A program made the position numbers and the translations under genes. Positions 1 through 10,370 of a stretch of DNA of 64,000 nt are shown piece by piece. The DNA comes from Sanguinoderma infundibulare (taxonomy: Eukaryota; Basidiomycota; Agaricomycetes; Polyporales; Polyporaceae). Each line of letters begins with the position of its first letter. The first letter of the stretch is position 1. The stretch is taken from NCBI GenBank assembly GCA_032821775.1, contig JAVLRN010000019.1:245964-309963 (forward strand), in the 5' to 3' direction. The notes beneath the pieces were generated by a model. The model ran no database searches. It was not told the origin of the DNA and was given only the letters and a program-made list of their open reading frames with translations.

Positions 1-1465
1 TAGTCACAATTCTGGTCGTGGGGGCTGGCGGCCGCGGTCGTGGTGGAACGAGCGCCGTTCCCAATCGAGCCAGACTTGTCATAATACGAGCCTGTGAAGG
101 TCGCGATGCGGCAAAGCTGTGATCAAGAGTCAGCTGTCGGCGTGAGAAACGTGGTCAGGGAAGGGATGGACCGACTGATAGGCTCTGTGCCGTCCAAGAG
201 CGGGTCCCTGGGATCAAAGATGTAATTAAAGGTCCCGCTAGCCACTCCTGCCGCCGAGGACTCACTCACCAACCTAGTGCGCCTTATGCCCAACGCGTGC
301 CACTTGAAACGTTGTAGCCACGGACGCGTACATCCGTCTCGTTGCCGCTGCGCTTTTCGGTTCCGCGCGGGTCTCGGACGGGTCTGAGAAGCTGGAAGAG
401 GAACTGCCGTCAGAAATGCGTGTCCGCGATCTCAACGTCAAGCAGCTCAGGGCCACTTCGCAAAGTAGTACTGGCTCTTCGAGGCGGTCTCCGCGAATCC
501 AGTCTCCCGGTTCTGTTTCAGATGTCCTGCCGGCGCAGTGAGTGAGCCATTCGACTGGCTGCCAAGCGCACTTCTCCCGCTCGTGTCCATTCGTGTTGGG
601 CCCGTCCCATGTCGGCGCGTACTCTCCTCGTAAGGTTACTCCGCGAACACGCGACTGAGGAAGGTGAGGATGCGCCCTCAGAATATTGTTGTCGTGCTGG
701 AATTGGAAAGTCTGCGGAGGAGGTCGGTGATGGACGAGGGCCTTGCTCTTCTGCGGGATCATGCCCTCGGTGAGGTGTTTCGCGGCGCGGCGAGGAGGGA
801 TCTCACTGAGGACGATCTGCGCACGACGCGACCCTATGTAAGTACGTGCACCCAGCCGTGCGTGCGTGCGTGCGTGCGCACGTTGCCACGACACCGCCGC
901 GCCGTCCGACAAGCTCTAAACTCTCGAAGCTCGAAGCTCGCGTTCGCAGTCGGGAAGGCAGAGGCGGAGAAGAGTCTCGCAAGCCGGCCGACGCGGGATG
1001 CCCATGCCCATGCCCCGCCCGTTCTCAGAGACTGCTCTGCGAAACCACGCTGTCTGCCAGTGGCCGGTGCAACTTGTTCAGCGCGAAGTGGGAACCGCGG
1101 CGCCAGGAGCAGAAACCCGTACGTACGTATGTACGCACCTTCTCCCTTCCGAATCCACGCTCTCCCACACATCCTCCTCCCAGTCCTCTCAAATCCGGCC
1201 AGAGGTTGGAGCGATGACGTCGAGCGCACATAATCCAGAGGCTGCGATTGAGAACTTGAGATCGAGCACTTGTTGATCCAGGAGAATATGTGCGAGCACG
1301 AGGAGATGGTCTCACGTCGCATTGCAGTATTCGGAGGTCTTAGACCGAGTCTGGCAGTGTCCACGAGGCGCATCAGTCATTCGAGATTCACGGAATGGAG
1401 ATGAGTGGCCCGGAATGTGCTTACCGGACACTGTACTGATTGGGCAGCCACCCGAGATCAGTTAC
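1..1465. repeat. Repeat U, copy U1A (left part outside window)
   Basis: Partial copy of the repeat seen in full at 2662-4760. It contains the end of the unidentified exon region, THOC1 fragment F1, and a tail (1333-1465) that matches 4638-4760, including the shared words tcggaggtcttaga and gcttaccggaca. It lacks about 300 bp that U2A has before the tail (about 4320-4637) and carries instead the 460-bp insertion inside the THOC1 fragment. Confidence 0.8.
383..1310 (-). pseudogene. THOC1 fragment F1 (block A), interrupted
   Basis: On the minus strand this matches part of the intact THOC1 gene at 51.2-53.9 kb. It begins with the residues [12 protein letters not shown], is interrupted by about 460 bp of unrelated sequence (about 797-1257), and resumes with [14 protein letters not shown]. 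It then runs through GEYAPTWDGP and GHEREK and jumps to the region encoding EEPVLLCEV (a shifted frame of the parent's KSQYYFAKY stretch). It ends at the segment corresponding to RRQFLFQLL. About 330 bp of the parent, including one intron, are missing at the GHEREK junction. Frameshifts and stops make it non-functional. The insertion shows no recognisable coding content. Confidence 0.85.
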
Positions 1466-1568
1466 GAGGGAAATACACGCTACGCGCAAATTATGCGCAC
1501 GCTGGCTACGAAGTTGCATGAAGATAATTAGCGGGAGAATCTCTCCGAGTGATGCACCGCTGCTGGAC

Positions 1569-2233
1569 ATGCCCGCTGCACGCTGCCACACCGAATCCCG
1601 ACCAGCCAACTCCTGCCCTCGAGGACAGTACTCGAACGGTCTCGCAAAGCTCAAGGCGGAATTTCGATCCAGTATAACGAAAAAATTGAGTACGTACATT
1701 CATTTGCATCTCCATCCTCCGCGCACTGACCAGCCTGGTACCGCGGGACAGGACACAAATCTGGCAATCCCAAGGCGAATATGGGGTGGTCGGAGAAGGC
1801 CTACGCCCTCGGCGTCGTCGTCCGCTGCAAACACAACCTCCTCGGATGGCCGTGGTACGCAAACATCCCGTTCGCGAACCCGAGCGACCTCCTCGGCGGC
1901 CAGCCCATCCTGCGCTTCCTCATTGCGCTCCTGAATGCCGGGATCCTCCGCTTCGAGCCCGCGAGCGAGGAGGACATTGACCTCGCACGACGGAACTCAA
2001 AGGCCGTCCTTCCGGGTGCGCCGCCGACACGCCCACCTCCGTTCTGCTGGGGTCCGTTTGGTCGGAACGATATCGGCCTGGGTCGCTTCCGGTCAGTTAC
2101 CAACCCGCTGGGCTTGCCACTCAGACACCCGAAGGACGGTCCAAAGACCCCGAAGCTTATCCTGGACTCCGATGTGGAGGATTCGGACGCGGTGGACTCA
2201 GAGAACGAGAACACGCAGGTGGGATGCTGGTAG
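1569..2233 (+). CDS. GWP-family hypothetical protein, copy A1
   Basis: Unrecognised protein of about 200 residues with one intron. Exon 1 is 1569-1689 (starts MPAARCHTESRP, ends AEFRSSITKKL), the intron is 1690-1751, and exon 2 is 1752-2233. The splice choice is supported by the paralogue on the minus strand at 6291-6867. With these sites both proteins start MPA, reach a Lys/Arg-rich helix ending in KL, have the intron in the same phase there, and then have exactly 13 residues to the conserved Trp. The core reads LLGWPWYANIPFANPSDLLGG, followed by a leucine-rich stretch ending GILRFEPASEE, and the C-terminus is acidic (DSDVEDSDAVDSENEN). This GWP...PF.N.SD pattern recurs in uncharacterised Agaricomycete proteins as far as I recall; no function is known to me. 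Exon 2 encodes the same protein in block B, so the gene may be under constraint. Confidence 0.7.
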
Positions 2234-2249
2234 CTAGCATGCAGTGTAT

Positions 2250-2661
2250 TAGTCACGCTCGAGGATCTTGTCCGCGATCTCGGGGTTGACGTACACGACA
2301 ATGTCGTTCTCCGTCGTGGTCGAGAGGAAGCGCAGTGAGCACCGCACCAAACGCGTCCCCCCGCGGTCATTCCGAATATGGAAGCGAGTGACAGCAGCGG
2401 ACATCTTGATGATGAGGCGTCGCCCAGGCGCATGGCAAGGCGATGAAGATCTACCAGGCCCAGAGCATGACCGACTGAATCAAACAATGGATATGCGCAG
2501 TAGATACTGAATGGTGCGCACCGTACTTGAGCGCCAGTGCGCTGATAACGTCCCAACTAATGGCACCAATGTTTGTCATCGGCAAGGAGGCGGATGAACT
2601 CCGAGTTGGTCATACGACTGACGCTAGTGCGCATGGTCGAGTAATCTTTGACATCAATCAG
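2250..2661 (-). pseudogene. F-box-type gene debris
   Basis: The minus strand encodes short coding-like pieces: NDIVVYVNPEIADKI at about 2260-2320, and LIDVKDYSTMRTSVSRMTNS with EFIRLLADDKHWCH at about 2560-2660. The second piece is shared with the F-box remnant at 5330-5400 (LIDVNDYSTMHTSVSRM). The first is shared with modules X (about 18890) and X' (about 62310). No continuous reading frame joins them. I read this as fragments of one or more F-box-like genes; the IVVYVNPEIADK segment is unidentified. Confidence 0.5.
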
Positions 2662-3124
2662 TTTGGAAGAGCTTGCTCCGGTTCAGACCTTAGGCGTATC
2701 CCATGCTGGGCGTGGGGGTCTTGGGGAGGCTGGATGGACCCGAGGGGAAGCGTCCCGGCGTGGTCGTTGCGAAGCCCACTTGCACAGTGTTGGGATGTTC
2801 AATTCCCGCTCGATCTGGCGCAAGGCTTAGTACGGCGAGGACAAAACCGGTCGGAAGTGAGCATTAGGAACTGTATAGCACAATTCAGCACAACCACGGC
2901 CAGAATGTTCGGAACAGGATGGAAAACGTACCACGTAAATGAGCTTCTGATGCAACATGCCGAGAAGTTTGTTGTGGCGATAATGGAAGCGAGTGCGTTG
3001 CGAGGAGATGGCGACGACGCAAGCTCGGGCTTGCGCTTGCGGAGATTTCCGCTCTAGCGATGGACTTTCAAATTATTGGTGCATGCAAGCACCGCCAAGG
3101 ATGACGCGCGCAGACTAAACTCAC

Positions 3125-3441
3125 CGCCTCGTGGTACGGACTGAATTTGGTCTTGCCCGTGACTTCGTTCGCAGCGGTGCTCTTGCCGATCCGCGTTTTG
3201 GGCTTGCAGTCACGCAAGCGGTACTTGTGCCTCGGCGTCGGCAACTTGAACATGAGCTGGGTCTCGGACGCGAGCTTGCCATAGCCGGTCAGGCAGTACT
3301 CGTCGTCCGAGTCGTCGCCACCCTTGCTGCTCGCAGCGCGGCCCATATCCGCATCACAGCAGTCACGATCGGCGGCTGCGGTCGGGGTGGAATGAGCGCC
3401 GTCCCCAATCGAGCCAGACTTGTCATGATACGAGCCCGTGA
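3125..3441 (-). pseudogene. Unidentified captured exon
   Basis: Continuous minus-strand reading frame of about 105 codons. It contains MGRAASSKGGDDSDDEYC, then ETQLMFKLPTPRHKYRLRD and CKPKTRIGKSTAANEVTG, and ends FSPYHEA directly at a canonical donor (gtgagt). The same frame is kept in block B (25096-25412), while the U1B copy (21727-22040) is frameshifted. An acidic Ser/Asp patch is followed by a Lys-rich segment. I do not recognise the parent gene and it is not elsewhere in the window. Because it sits beside the THOC1 fragment in every U copy, it is probably another captured gene piece. Confidence 0.5.
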
Positions 3442-3675
3442 GGGCCGCGGCGCGGCAAAGCTGTGATCAAGAGTCAGCTGCCGTTGTGAGGAACGTGGCC
3501 AGGGAAGGAATGGACCGACTGATTGGCTTTGTGCCGTCCAAGAGCAGTCCCTGGGATCAAAGATGTCATTAAGCGTCCCGCTACCCTCTCCTGCAGCCGA
3601 GGACTCACTCACCATCCTCGTGCGCCATGTATCCGCCACTCGGAACTTTGCAGTGTGTCCATCTGTTCGCCGCTG

Positions 3676-4244
3676 CGCGGTCTTGGTAAACGTCAGGAGA
3701 TGGTTGAGAAGGATGAGGAGCTGGAAGAGGAACTGCCGGCGGAAATGGGTGTCCGCGATCTCGAGCTCGAGTAGCTCGCGGCCGGTGAGGTACTTCGCGA
3801 AGCAATACTGGCTCTTCGTGGTGGTCTCCGCCACTCTGGTTTCGGTTCCACTTCAGAGGCCCTGCCCGTGCAGCGGGTATGTCGTTCGATTGTTGCCCAG
3901 AAACGCACTTCTCCCGCTCGCGTCCCTTTCCACCGGGCCCATCCCACGTCGGGCCGTACTCTCCTTATAAATGCACTTCGCTCCGCTCTCCCGAAGGGAA
4001 ATGCGACTGAGGAATGTGGGAATGAGACCACAAAACATAGTCGTCGCGCCTGTGTTAGCCAGCTGCCGAAGAGGTCGTTCAGGGTGTGGAGGACGACGGC
4101 CTTGCTCTTCTGGAGGATCATGCCCTCGGAGAGGCGTTCCGCACATTCTTTGATCCACTGGAATATGTACGAGCACGAGGAGATGGTTTGTGCTTCGAAG
4201 AGGTCCTGGAGAACAGTGAAGGGGAACGCTTGGTCGCATGCATC
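3676..4244 (-). pseudogene. THOC1 fragment F2 (block A)
   Basis: Minus-strand sequence closely similar to the parental THOC1. It starts exactly at a parental exon ([17 protein letters not shown]), continues through ERLSEGMILQKSKAVV and [11 protein letters not shown], then jumps from the GREREK-like codons to the region encoding GPLKRKRE in the parent. It continues through KSQYCFAKYLTGRELLELE and [19 protein letters not shown] and ends after LLTFTKTA. The internal deletion of about 330 bp is at the same place as in fragment F1, so F1 and F2 descend from one already-deleted copy. Frameshifts exclude a functional product. Confidence 0.88.
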
Positions 4245-4839
4245 TGTCGTGGTGCCAGAGCGGACACCCGAGGCATCGATTGTAAACTCTTGATAGCGGC
4301 AGCTCCAGCACTGTACGCACCTCTCGGGATTCCATCCTAAGTGCGAACGGCAATCAGTATAATGCGCGCATGTGAGCATATGCGGAGGACGTAAAAATCT
4401 GATAAAACTGTGTTTGATGAGGAAAGCGGGTAAGCGAATTGAAACCGAACATCGTGAGAGCAGCGGAAAGGGGCCGGATGGTCGTCATCTAGACATGTAT
4501 GCAGAAAATTTACGCAGTGGGATTGCGGCCCCAGGACGGAGACGCGTGACATGCGACGCTGCGTAGCCACAGCGAAAAGGGCCGGTTGGGTGGTTCTGTT
4601 GCCGGTAGAACATTTTCATGCATCGTCGTAGTGGTCGGAGGTCTTAGAGTGGAGTCTGGCAGGTCGCAGCGGCGACGTTTTGAGTCAATCGAGATTGACG
4701 GAACGCAGAGCGGATGCGCTTACCGGACATTGTAACGACGCGGCAACCTCCAGAGATCGCTGAGATGCGCGCTGCGGACAAGTCACAAGCATGTCGGCTA
4801 TGCCTCCCAAAGGGACATAGGTGAGCAACTACTCACGAA

Positions 4840-5425
4840 TTTGTCCCTACGGTAGTCCCGCCGGACGTACGCGACCGCGATCCCTGGCCATCCATGGATC
4901 GTCATTGTACTTCGCACGCAGATGGAACGCCTTCGTCGGAATCGTGAGTCGTGCAAACGGAAAGCCCATCGAGTACCCAAAGGTCGACGCGAAGACCTCG
5001 ATCGAGTACCGCGCCATCAGATTGTGCGAGCTCCCGGGGGCCGTCACCGACGCAACAAGGTACTGCCCGCCAGGGAGCAGTGCCATCTCGAGCACCGTCC
5101 GCGGGCATTGATCTCCCATTGGCGCATATACTTGGGGCTTTCGCGGTCCCAGTGCTCCGAGAGTGAGATGGCATGGGTGAGGAGATGCTCGGCTTCGATG
5201 CGAGAGAGGTTGACGACAGAGGAGCAGTCAGTGGGCGGGACGGGCAGGAGCTGGTGTTTGGTGCAGGCGAGGATGCGCTTCCACACCGCCGGTTCGCTTG
5301 AGCAGCGCTGCAGCTGGTCGCTGAAGGCGGATGAACTCCGAGTTGGTCATGCGACTGACGCTAGTATGCATGGTTGAGTAATCATTGACATCAATAAGAC
5401 AATGTTGGCGAACATGACCGTAATT
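4840..5425 (-). pseudogene. F-box/propeller-type protein remnant (block A, longer copy)
   Basis: The minus strand encodes, across small introns or frameshifts, pieces typical of basidiomycete F-box proteins: SRMTNSEFIRL, then EPAVWKRILACTKHQLLPVP, then NLSRIEAEHLLTHAISLSEH and WDRESPKYMRQ. These are followed by PRTVLEMALLPGGQYLVAS and SIEVFASTFGYSMGFPFARL. The order (adaptor-like helix, spacer, LPGG beta-propeller-like strand) is what I expect from that family. No full start or continuous frame was found. In block B the middle is deleted (junction 27110/27111), so A keeps the older structure. Confidence 0.6.
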
Positions 5426-5768
5426 CACGAAAGTGGAAACCGGACGGGTTCAGCCCCGACACCACGACAGACCATGAAAGAAGACGTGGTGCGCATGGCC
5501 ACAACCTTGCAGACAGCAGAGTGGACGCGCTCATTGGGGATCATGAAAGCCGGCCATTCCAGACATTGGTCTACTCACCCATCGAAGCGAGCATTGGCCG
5601 AACGTCTGATGGATGATGCTTGGGTGGTCGCACTCGCTGGTCTCGCGTGCGGTGCTGATTTGAAACTCCCAGATGGCAACCGGGTGGAGTCCAGTCCCTG
5701 TATTTGATGGCGTGCAATGTCAGAAAATAAGATTTTATCTGACACAGCAATCGTAACACACTTACACT
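5140..5768. other. 629-bp segment present only in block A
   Basis: Block A has 629 bp between cttggggct and ggcgaagggcc that are absent from B, where the two words abut at 27110/27111. The left boundary cuts an F-box-like reading frame that is continuous in A, so this is best read as a deletion in B and not an insertion in A. Only 2 bp (ct) are shared at the breakpoints. The part 5430-5760 shows no convincing coding content. Confidence 0.85.
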
Positions 5769-6290
5769 GGCGAAGGGCCGGTCATTGATGCAGCGATGAT
5801 CGTGGTAGAGAGCAAAGAGCGACTGCCACGACACGAACCGAGGGCAGCGCCACAAGGGTCCAAGCGCCCGCAGCTGCCATTTGCGGAATCCGCTCTCTTG
5901 TAAACCTCCATCAGCCTCAGCCTCGCTTCCACTCGTTCGTTTCAACTCCTGCTGCGCTCCGCCACAGTACCCGACTCAATTGTTACCCCCGGACAATGGC
6001 ATCTCTCCGCCGACAGGAATAGGGAAAGCGAATACAGCTCACTTCAAGGCTACACCTCGACACAGGTCACGACTGGAGGGATGGACGAACAACAGATAGA
6101 CAGATAGCGAGGGACATACGAGGATGTCTGCCACAGCGGGTGCCATGGTGCGTTTCGTGTCAGGTGCTGAAGCGGGGATATATTGACATAGGAATGAGTG
6201 ATTGAATTAGGTACTAGTCTACATCTCTCCGTCATCTCCTGCCACACAAGCAACTAATTGCATTCACAGCAACGCGCAAGGTAAAAACGG

Positions 6291-6867
6291 CTAGTCAGAG
6301 ATCTCCTCAATATCCGAAGGCTCGGCCTCAACCTCGATGTCCGACGACCAGACAGCCTCCTCAATCGGGTCCTCCGGATCCTCCATCCCCGTGATGCCTT
6401 GTCCGTCGCAACGACGCTGGCGGTGACGCTGAATCGGAACCCCCGGAAGGACGGAGACAGGGCTAGAGCATGCGAGCTTGACCCGCTCGTCTGTCGCTTC
6501 CTCGAAGCGGAGCACACCCGATGTCCATAGCGCGAGCAAACGCTCCATGACCGGCTGGCCGCCCGGAACATCACTCAGGTTTCCGAACGGTACGCCCGTC
6601 GGCCACCCTACAAGATCCTTCCTGTCCCTGATGACAATGTCACGCGCGTAGCCTGTTGTGGACCACCGCATCTGCGCGTTGGGGCTGCCAGTAAGCTCTT
6701 CTATGGAAACGGCATCAGAACACAACACAATAAGTCCATGATGAAAGGTACATACGCAATTTTTCGTCCATCAGCTTGCGGAGGCGTGCTCGAAGCCTGG
6801 CTAGTCGACTCGAGTAGTCCCAAGGCTGAGCGGGGGCTCGGGCACGCGCATTGCGCTGAGCGGGCAT
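6291..6867 (-). CDS. GWP-family hypothetical protein, copy A2
   Basis: 173-residue protein of unknown function. Exon 1 is 6867-6756 (starts MPAQRNARARAPAQPWDY, ends RARLRKLMDEKL), the intron is 6755-6701 (donor gtatgt, acceptor ccatag), and exon 2 is 6700-6291. The spliced length is 522 nt including the stop, and the phase fits. The core is KDLVGWPTGVPFGNLSD, then GGQPVMERLLALWTSGVLRF, then EEATDERVKLA, with an acidic tail (EDPEDPIEEAVWSSD, SDIEEISD). It is a diverged paralogue of the plus-strand gene at 1569-2233, with the same intron phase and position. The block B copy differs by about four residues with no stop or frameshift. Confidence 0.75.
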
Positions 6868-8670
6868 AAGGATTGGGTGTGGTTAAATGAGTGGAGGCGC
6901 AATGAGACAGTACGGACGTAGCGTTGGGTGTTTGTGAATAAACAGACGGGGATGTGTGGCCTCTACGGAGGAGGTCTTGTGCTGTTATATGTTTTCCTCG
7001 CTGACTGACACGCGGGTACGCAGTTCTCGAGCTTGACATCGAACGTTGTCATGCTGCGTATTGCTCAGGATATCCCCGCAGACTCGAATCGTTTCTTGTA
7101 GACGTCTCTTTGCATATCTTGACCGCTAATCATACCATAGTACCCGCAGACAGTTTACTGTGTCCATTTTGTCTCCTACCGATATTCAGATGTTGCGGAC
7201 GACATCAGATATCAATCACAGGAACCTTGCATGTCCGCAACATCGCGTTATGGCCTCACTCATGCGACGACGGCTTCGAGTTGCTCTGCACAAGGTGTAT
7301 GTATACCGGGCGTATTAGCTTTAGAATCCACGGAGAAGATCGAGGTTCCGAGAGGACGTCAGGGATGTGGACGTCATCTGCTCGTCCGGCGATGGCTTCA
7401 CATTGCAATGTGCTTCTCCGCAGCAGCCACCGTGAAGTTATGAACCCTGAGTTTGGCGAGGACACGGCGGCCATTCTCTGCGTGCTTGAATCGCGCGCAG
7501 TTTGCCGCACAAAATTTATTTGATGATATGGTTGCCATTGGGCATGCGAAATGTCCAGGGTCGCAGGGGCGACGGCTGCCGATTTCGCGTACGTGTTATA
7601 GCGCATGAAGTCCTGAGCTCCGTTCACCGCCGTGCATCATGTTCCCAGTCGTGCGGCCCAGTGCTCGGCCGCCACTCTGATGAGTATGCTTCCTCTTCCC
7701 CCAATATACACAGCCGAGACGACCCTTGATTTGATAGAAACCCAGCCGGCGCAAACGTCGATGCTCTAAGAGCCTCGACAAAGTCCTTGTCTGGCCCGCT
7801 CGAGTGCACGCAAAATATATCAGTGGATAGGGAACAATGAATTTATTGGAATGGGGGTGGCGACAGATAGACATGTACATGTGCAATATTACCGCTCGAT
7901 GGCATCTCGCTTCGCGCCTCCCTGCAGATTCTGTTTGGAAAACATACCGCCACACGCGGACGACCGCTGCGCACATTGAATGACCCAGGGCCCAATCGCG
8001 ATTTTTGAGTGCGAGATGGCGCCATTGGTTTACTCTGAATGGGAGATGCATTGCTCGTGGCCCTGAGGAACTGTTGAGCTCGCGAGATGGAGTCGCCCCC
8101 TCAGAATTCTCTCTCAGAGTCGCTCTGATATGCGACAGTTAGCTTGTATGTACAAATCCCTTGGGGAGTGGCTGGAACGTACCTCCGCCGTGGTAGGACT
8201 TAAGGTGTGCTGTATAGCGATGGCGAGAGACAAAGGCCGAAGGCTGTCCAAGCTGCGGCCGAGGGTAGCGACTGGTTGGATACTAGCCTCAGATGCCGTC
8301 GTCCTGCCTCGATGCAGAGTTCAATCGCCGGGTGCCTAGATGCATGGATGGTTAGCCGACCTCGAAACCGCGTAGGGAGCAAGGGAATCAGAAACAAAAT
8401 TAGTATGTGCAACGCAGAGATTGTATTGCAAACCACGATTCTGTCCGATCGCCGCTCTCTCCGTCCACCCGCACCCCAAACACGCTGGACGAACGGCGTG
8501 CGAATGACGTCGCGCAGTACGTCAACCGGGTAGGGAGGTAGGTGAGAAGAGAGGGGTTCGCGACCATCGGAGAAAGCGGGCGCATGCGGGACGCGGTCGC
8601 GTCGATTTTCCGAGCTCCAGGCGAGCGCAAAGAGATACCGTCCGGGCGCGCACGGATTGCGGGGCGGCAG
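6868..8670. other. No confident gene; weak coding-like stretches
   Basis: I find no gene here that I can support. Minus-strand pieces at about 7290-7560 and 7620-7810 (for example KDFVEALRASTFAPAGF) look faintly coding, but neighbouring pieces are in different frames and no start or family is evident. Block B repeats the stretch at 28210-30010 at about 98% identity, with scattered substitutions that do not favour third positions in any frame. Confidence 0.4.
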
Positions 8671-8674
8671 GAAG

Positions 8675-8682
8675 TATTTAAA
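8675..8682 (+). promoter_or_regulatory. TATA-like box upstream of micro-ORF
   Basis: TATTTAAA followed by about 150 bp of C/T-rich sequence, the usual look of a basidiomycete core promoter and leader, ahead of the ATG at 8846. The same site is at 30017-30024 in block B. Function is inferred from composition only. Confidence 0.4.
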
Positions 8683-8845
8683 GGAGGCTGGAGGTTGCAG
8701 GAGCCCCCATTACCGTCCCCGTCCATCCGCCACCACCCGCTTGTCTTCACACTCCCGTCGTGTCCGTCCGCCTCGAACGATCTCCGTGCTGTCCGTCCGC
8801 CACCTCCCGCTCACCTTCGCCCGCTCGTTGTGCCCGTCCCCCTCA

Positions 8846-8975
8846 ATGTCTGGCGGTCTGCGGTGTGTCCGTCACGGACGGTCGTGGAAAGGAGGTACGT
8901 CGCCGCTCGGTTACTGACTGGGAGATTTTGATGTTGACTGTGTTTGTGGTTGTAGAGCGACGTCCATTGGCATGA
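8846..8975 (+). CDS. Possible spliced 22-residue micro-ORF (A)
   Basis: ATG at 8846 in a CT-rich leader. Exon 1 is 8846-8894 (MSGGLRCVRHGRSWKG). The putative 61-bp intron 8895-8955 has a gtacgt donor and a tgtag acceptor. A short exon 2 (ERRPLA, stop) ends at 8975. The peptide is basic and unrecognised. The promoter-like upstream, the consensus intron and the unchanged sequence in block B (30188-30317) are the only support. It could equally be the first exon of a longer transcript or a non-coding RNA leader. Confidence 0.25.
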
Positions 8976-9860
8976 GGGAAGAAGACTCCGTGGGCGGCGC
9001 GAGAGGGCGATTCGGGTGATGCGCACATATGATTACCTTGATTAGATAAGATTAGATACGAACGACAGGGAGACGTTGCATGTGGCGATAAGCTGAGGCT
9101 CACCTCGTCGTCACTGCCATGGCTGCGGCCTGAGCGAGTGCATACTCTACAGCGCCTGCTACCGAGTGTATGTACCCTCAGTCCACCTCTTCCCCGGCGC
9201 GTGGCCCGCTCATCTGCCAACCTCGGTCTTTGACAAATGAAAACTGGCTTCGCGATCCGGTGTGCCTGGCCGTCACTGATGCAACCGTTTGTCGGTGAGT
9301 TCTGTGAACAACTGAAGATTGTTTGGCAGATGAAACCGGTCTCGATACAGCCGCAGGCGGGCCTGCCCAATCCAACGTCCACTGTGGCCGCCGTATTCGC
9401 GGCGCATCAGCAACGAGTCCCTTCATGTTGCGCGGACAAGCGACAGACTTGCCTTGCCATCGCCTTCTCTACATAAGGCCCACTTCTATCCTCCGATCTG
9501 CGGTGGCTTGCCCTAGTAGCGTTCCGCGCAAGACGTTTGGCCGGACGGTGGAAGCTGGCTGGAGGAAGCAGACGGTGCGCCGGGGACGGTGCTTCTCACC
9601 ATGTCAGCTGCACCATGCATGCTGGGCACGAAGCTCCACCCCCGGACCACGATTAGTCTTGCCCATCAGCACCGCACGGGCTCGGCCGGGCGCGCGCTCG
9701 GGTCGTCCGTGTCCACCCTCTCCACCCAACTTACAGGCGGTCGTCCACCTTCCTCTCCCCTTCTCATCACCGCATCGCACCCATCCATCTTCTCCGTCAT
9801 CGATTCCTGTCCTTCGCCTTTCAATCCCAATAATAAGCTCGTGCACATCCCTCCCCACGC
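8976..9860. other. No recognisable gene; CT-rich leader at right end
   Basis: No coding region recognised between 8976 and 9700. From about 9710 to 9860 the plus strand is strongly pyrimidine-rich, like a fungal promoter/5' leader, and ends at an ATG (9868) opening only a 52-codon frame (starts MNSANWQFAGRIPASAG). Block B has the same at 30318-31202. Confidence 0.4.
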
Positions 9861-10093
9861 TCTGACATGAACAGTGCCAATTGGCAATTCGCTGGCAGAA
9901 TCCCTGCGTCGGCGGGCGTTGCTGTGGCTCCGCCCCAAGTATCTATCGCGCAGGCGGCACGGGGCTCCCCACGACCATGTGGGGCTTGGACCGGAGTTTC
10001 CTCTTCCGAACAACAATGTTAATAGGATCCTTGGAACGGTGACGTGCAGGGTGCCTGTGCGTAAGGCTTCGTACGTACCCATGGCGTTAAATA

Positions 10094-10111
10094 CTGCGCG
10101 CGCGCGCGCGT
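10094..10111. repeat. (GC)n dinucleotide run
   Basis: Alternating purine-pyrimidine run of about eight GC units, preceded by aaatact and followed by gtccgag. A second copy lies near 31437 in block B with the same length. Alternating GC tracts can adopt the Z form; no role is implied. Confidence 0.9.
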
Positions 10112-10370
10112 CCGAGTCGACGGGCGGGAAGGCGCTGCTTACTCGAGACAAGAGCACTGGGCGGAGCGCATCCAGGGTCCGGGAGCTATATGCGGCCGTC
10201 TCTGGCCGCCTGCTTGTGGTCGTTTCAGCTTTCATTTGCCGGGCGACTGGATGGCTAGCCGTGGCTAAGTTAGCAGACTTCTGTGGCGGGCGCGCCGCAC
10301 GGCAGCCTACCACGGATCGCGCGCTGAGAGTCGCGCCGTGCATCAGACGTTCAAGCACTGAATTTCGCGC

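Larger units (their letters stand above)
2662..4760. repeat. Repeat U, copy U2A (complete)
   Basis: The left edge is sharp: the word tttggaagagcttgctccgg starts here, at 21269 and at 24619, with unrelated flanks at 2661 and 21268. The unit contains a stretch of about 400 bp without clear coding content, the unidentified exon at 3125-3441, a shared spacer, THOC1 fragment F2 and the tail described for U1A. The right edge is gradual and lies near 4760. No terminal inverted repeats or target-site duplication could be read, so the class of element is open. Confidence 0.8.

Noticed and set aside
2662..4760. Repeat U as a canonical Helitron
   Set aside because: Gene capture fits, but I could not find a TC start, a CTRR end with a nearby GC-rich hairpin, or an A/T target at either end. 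Left as an unclassified element.
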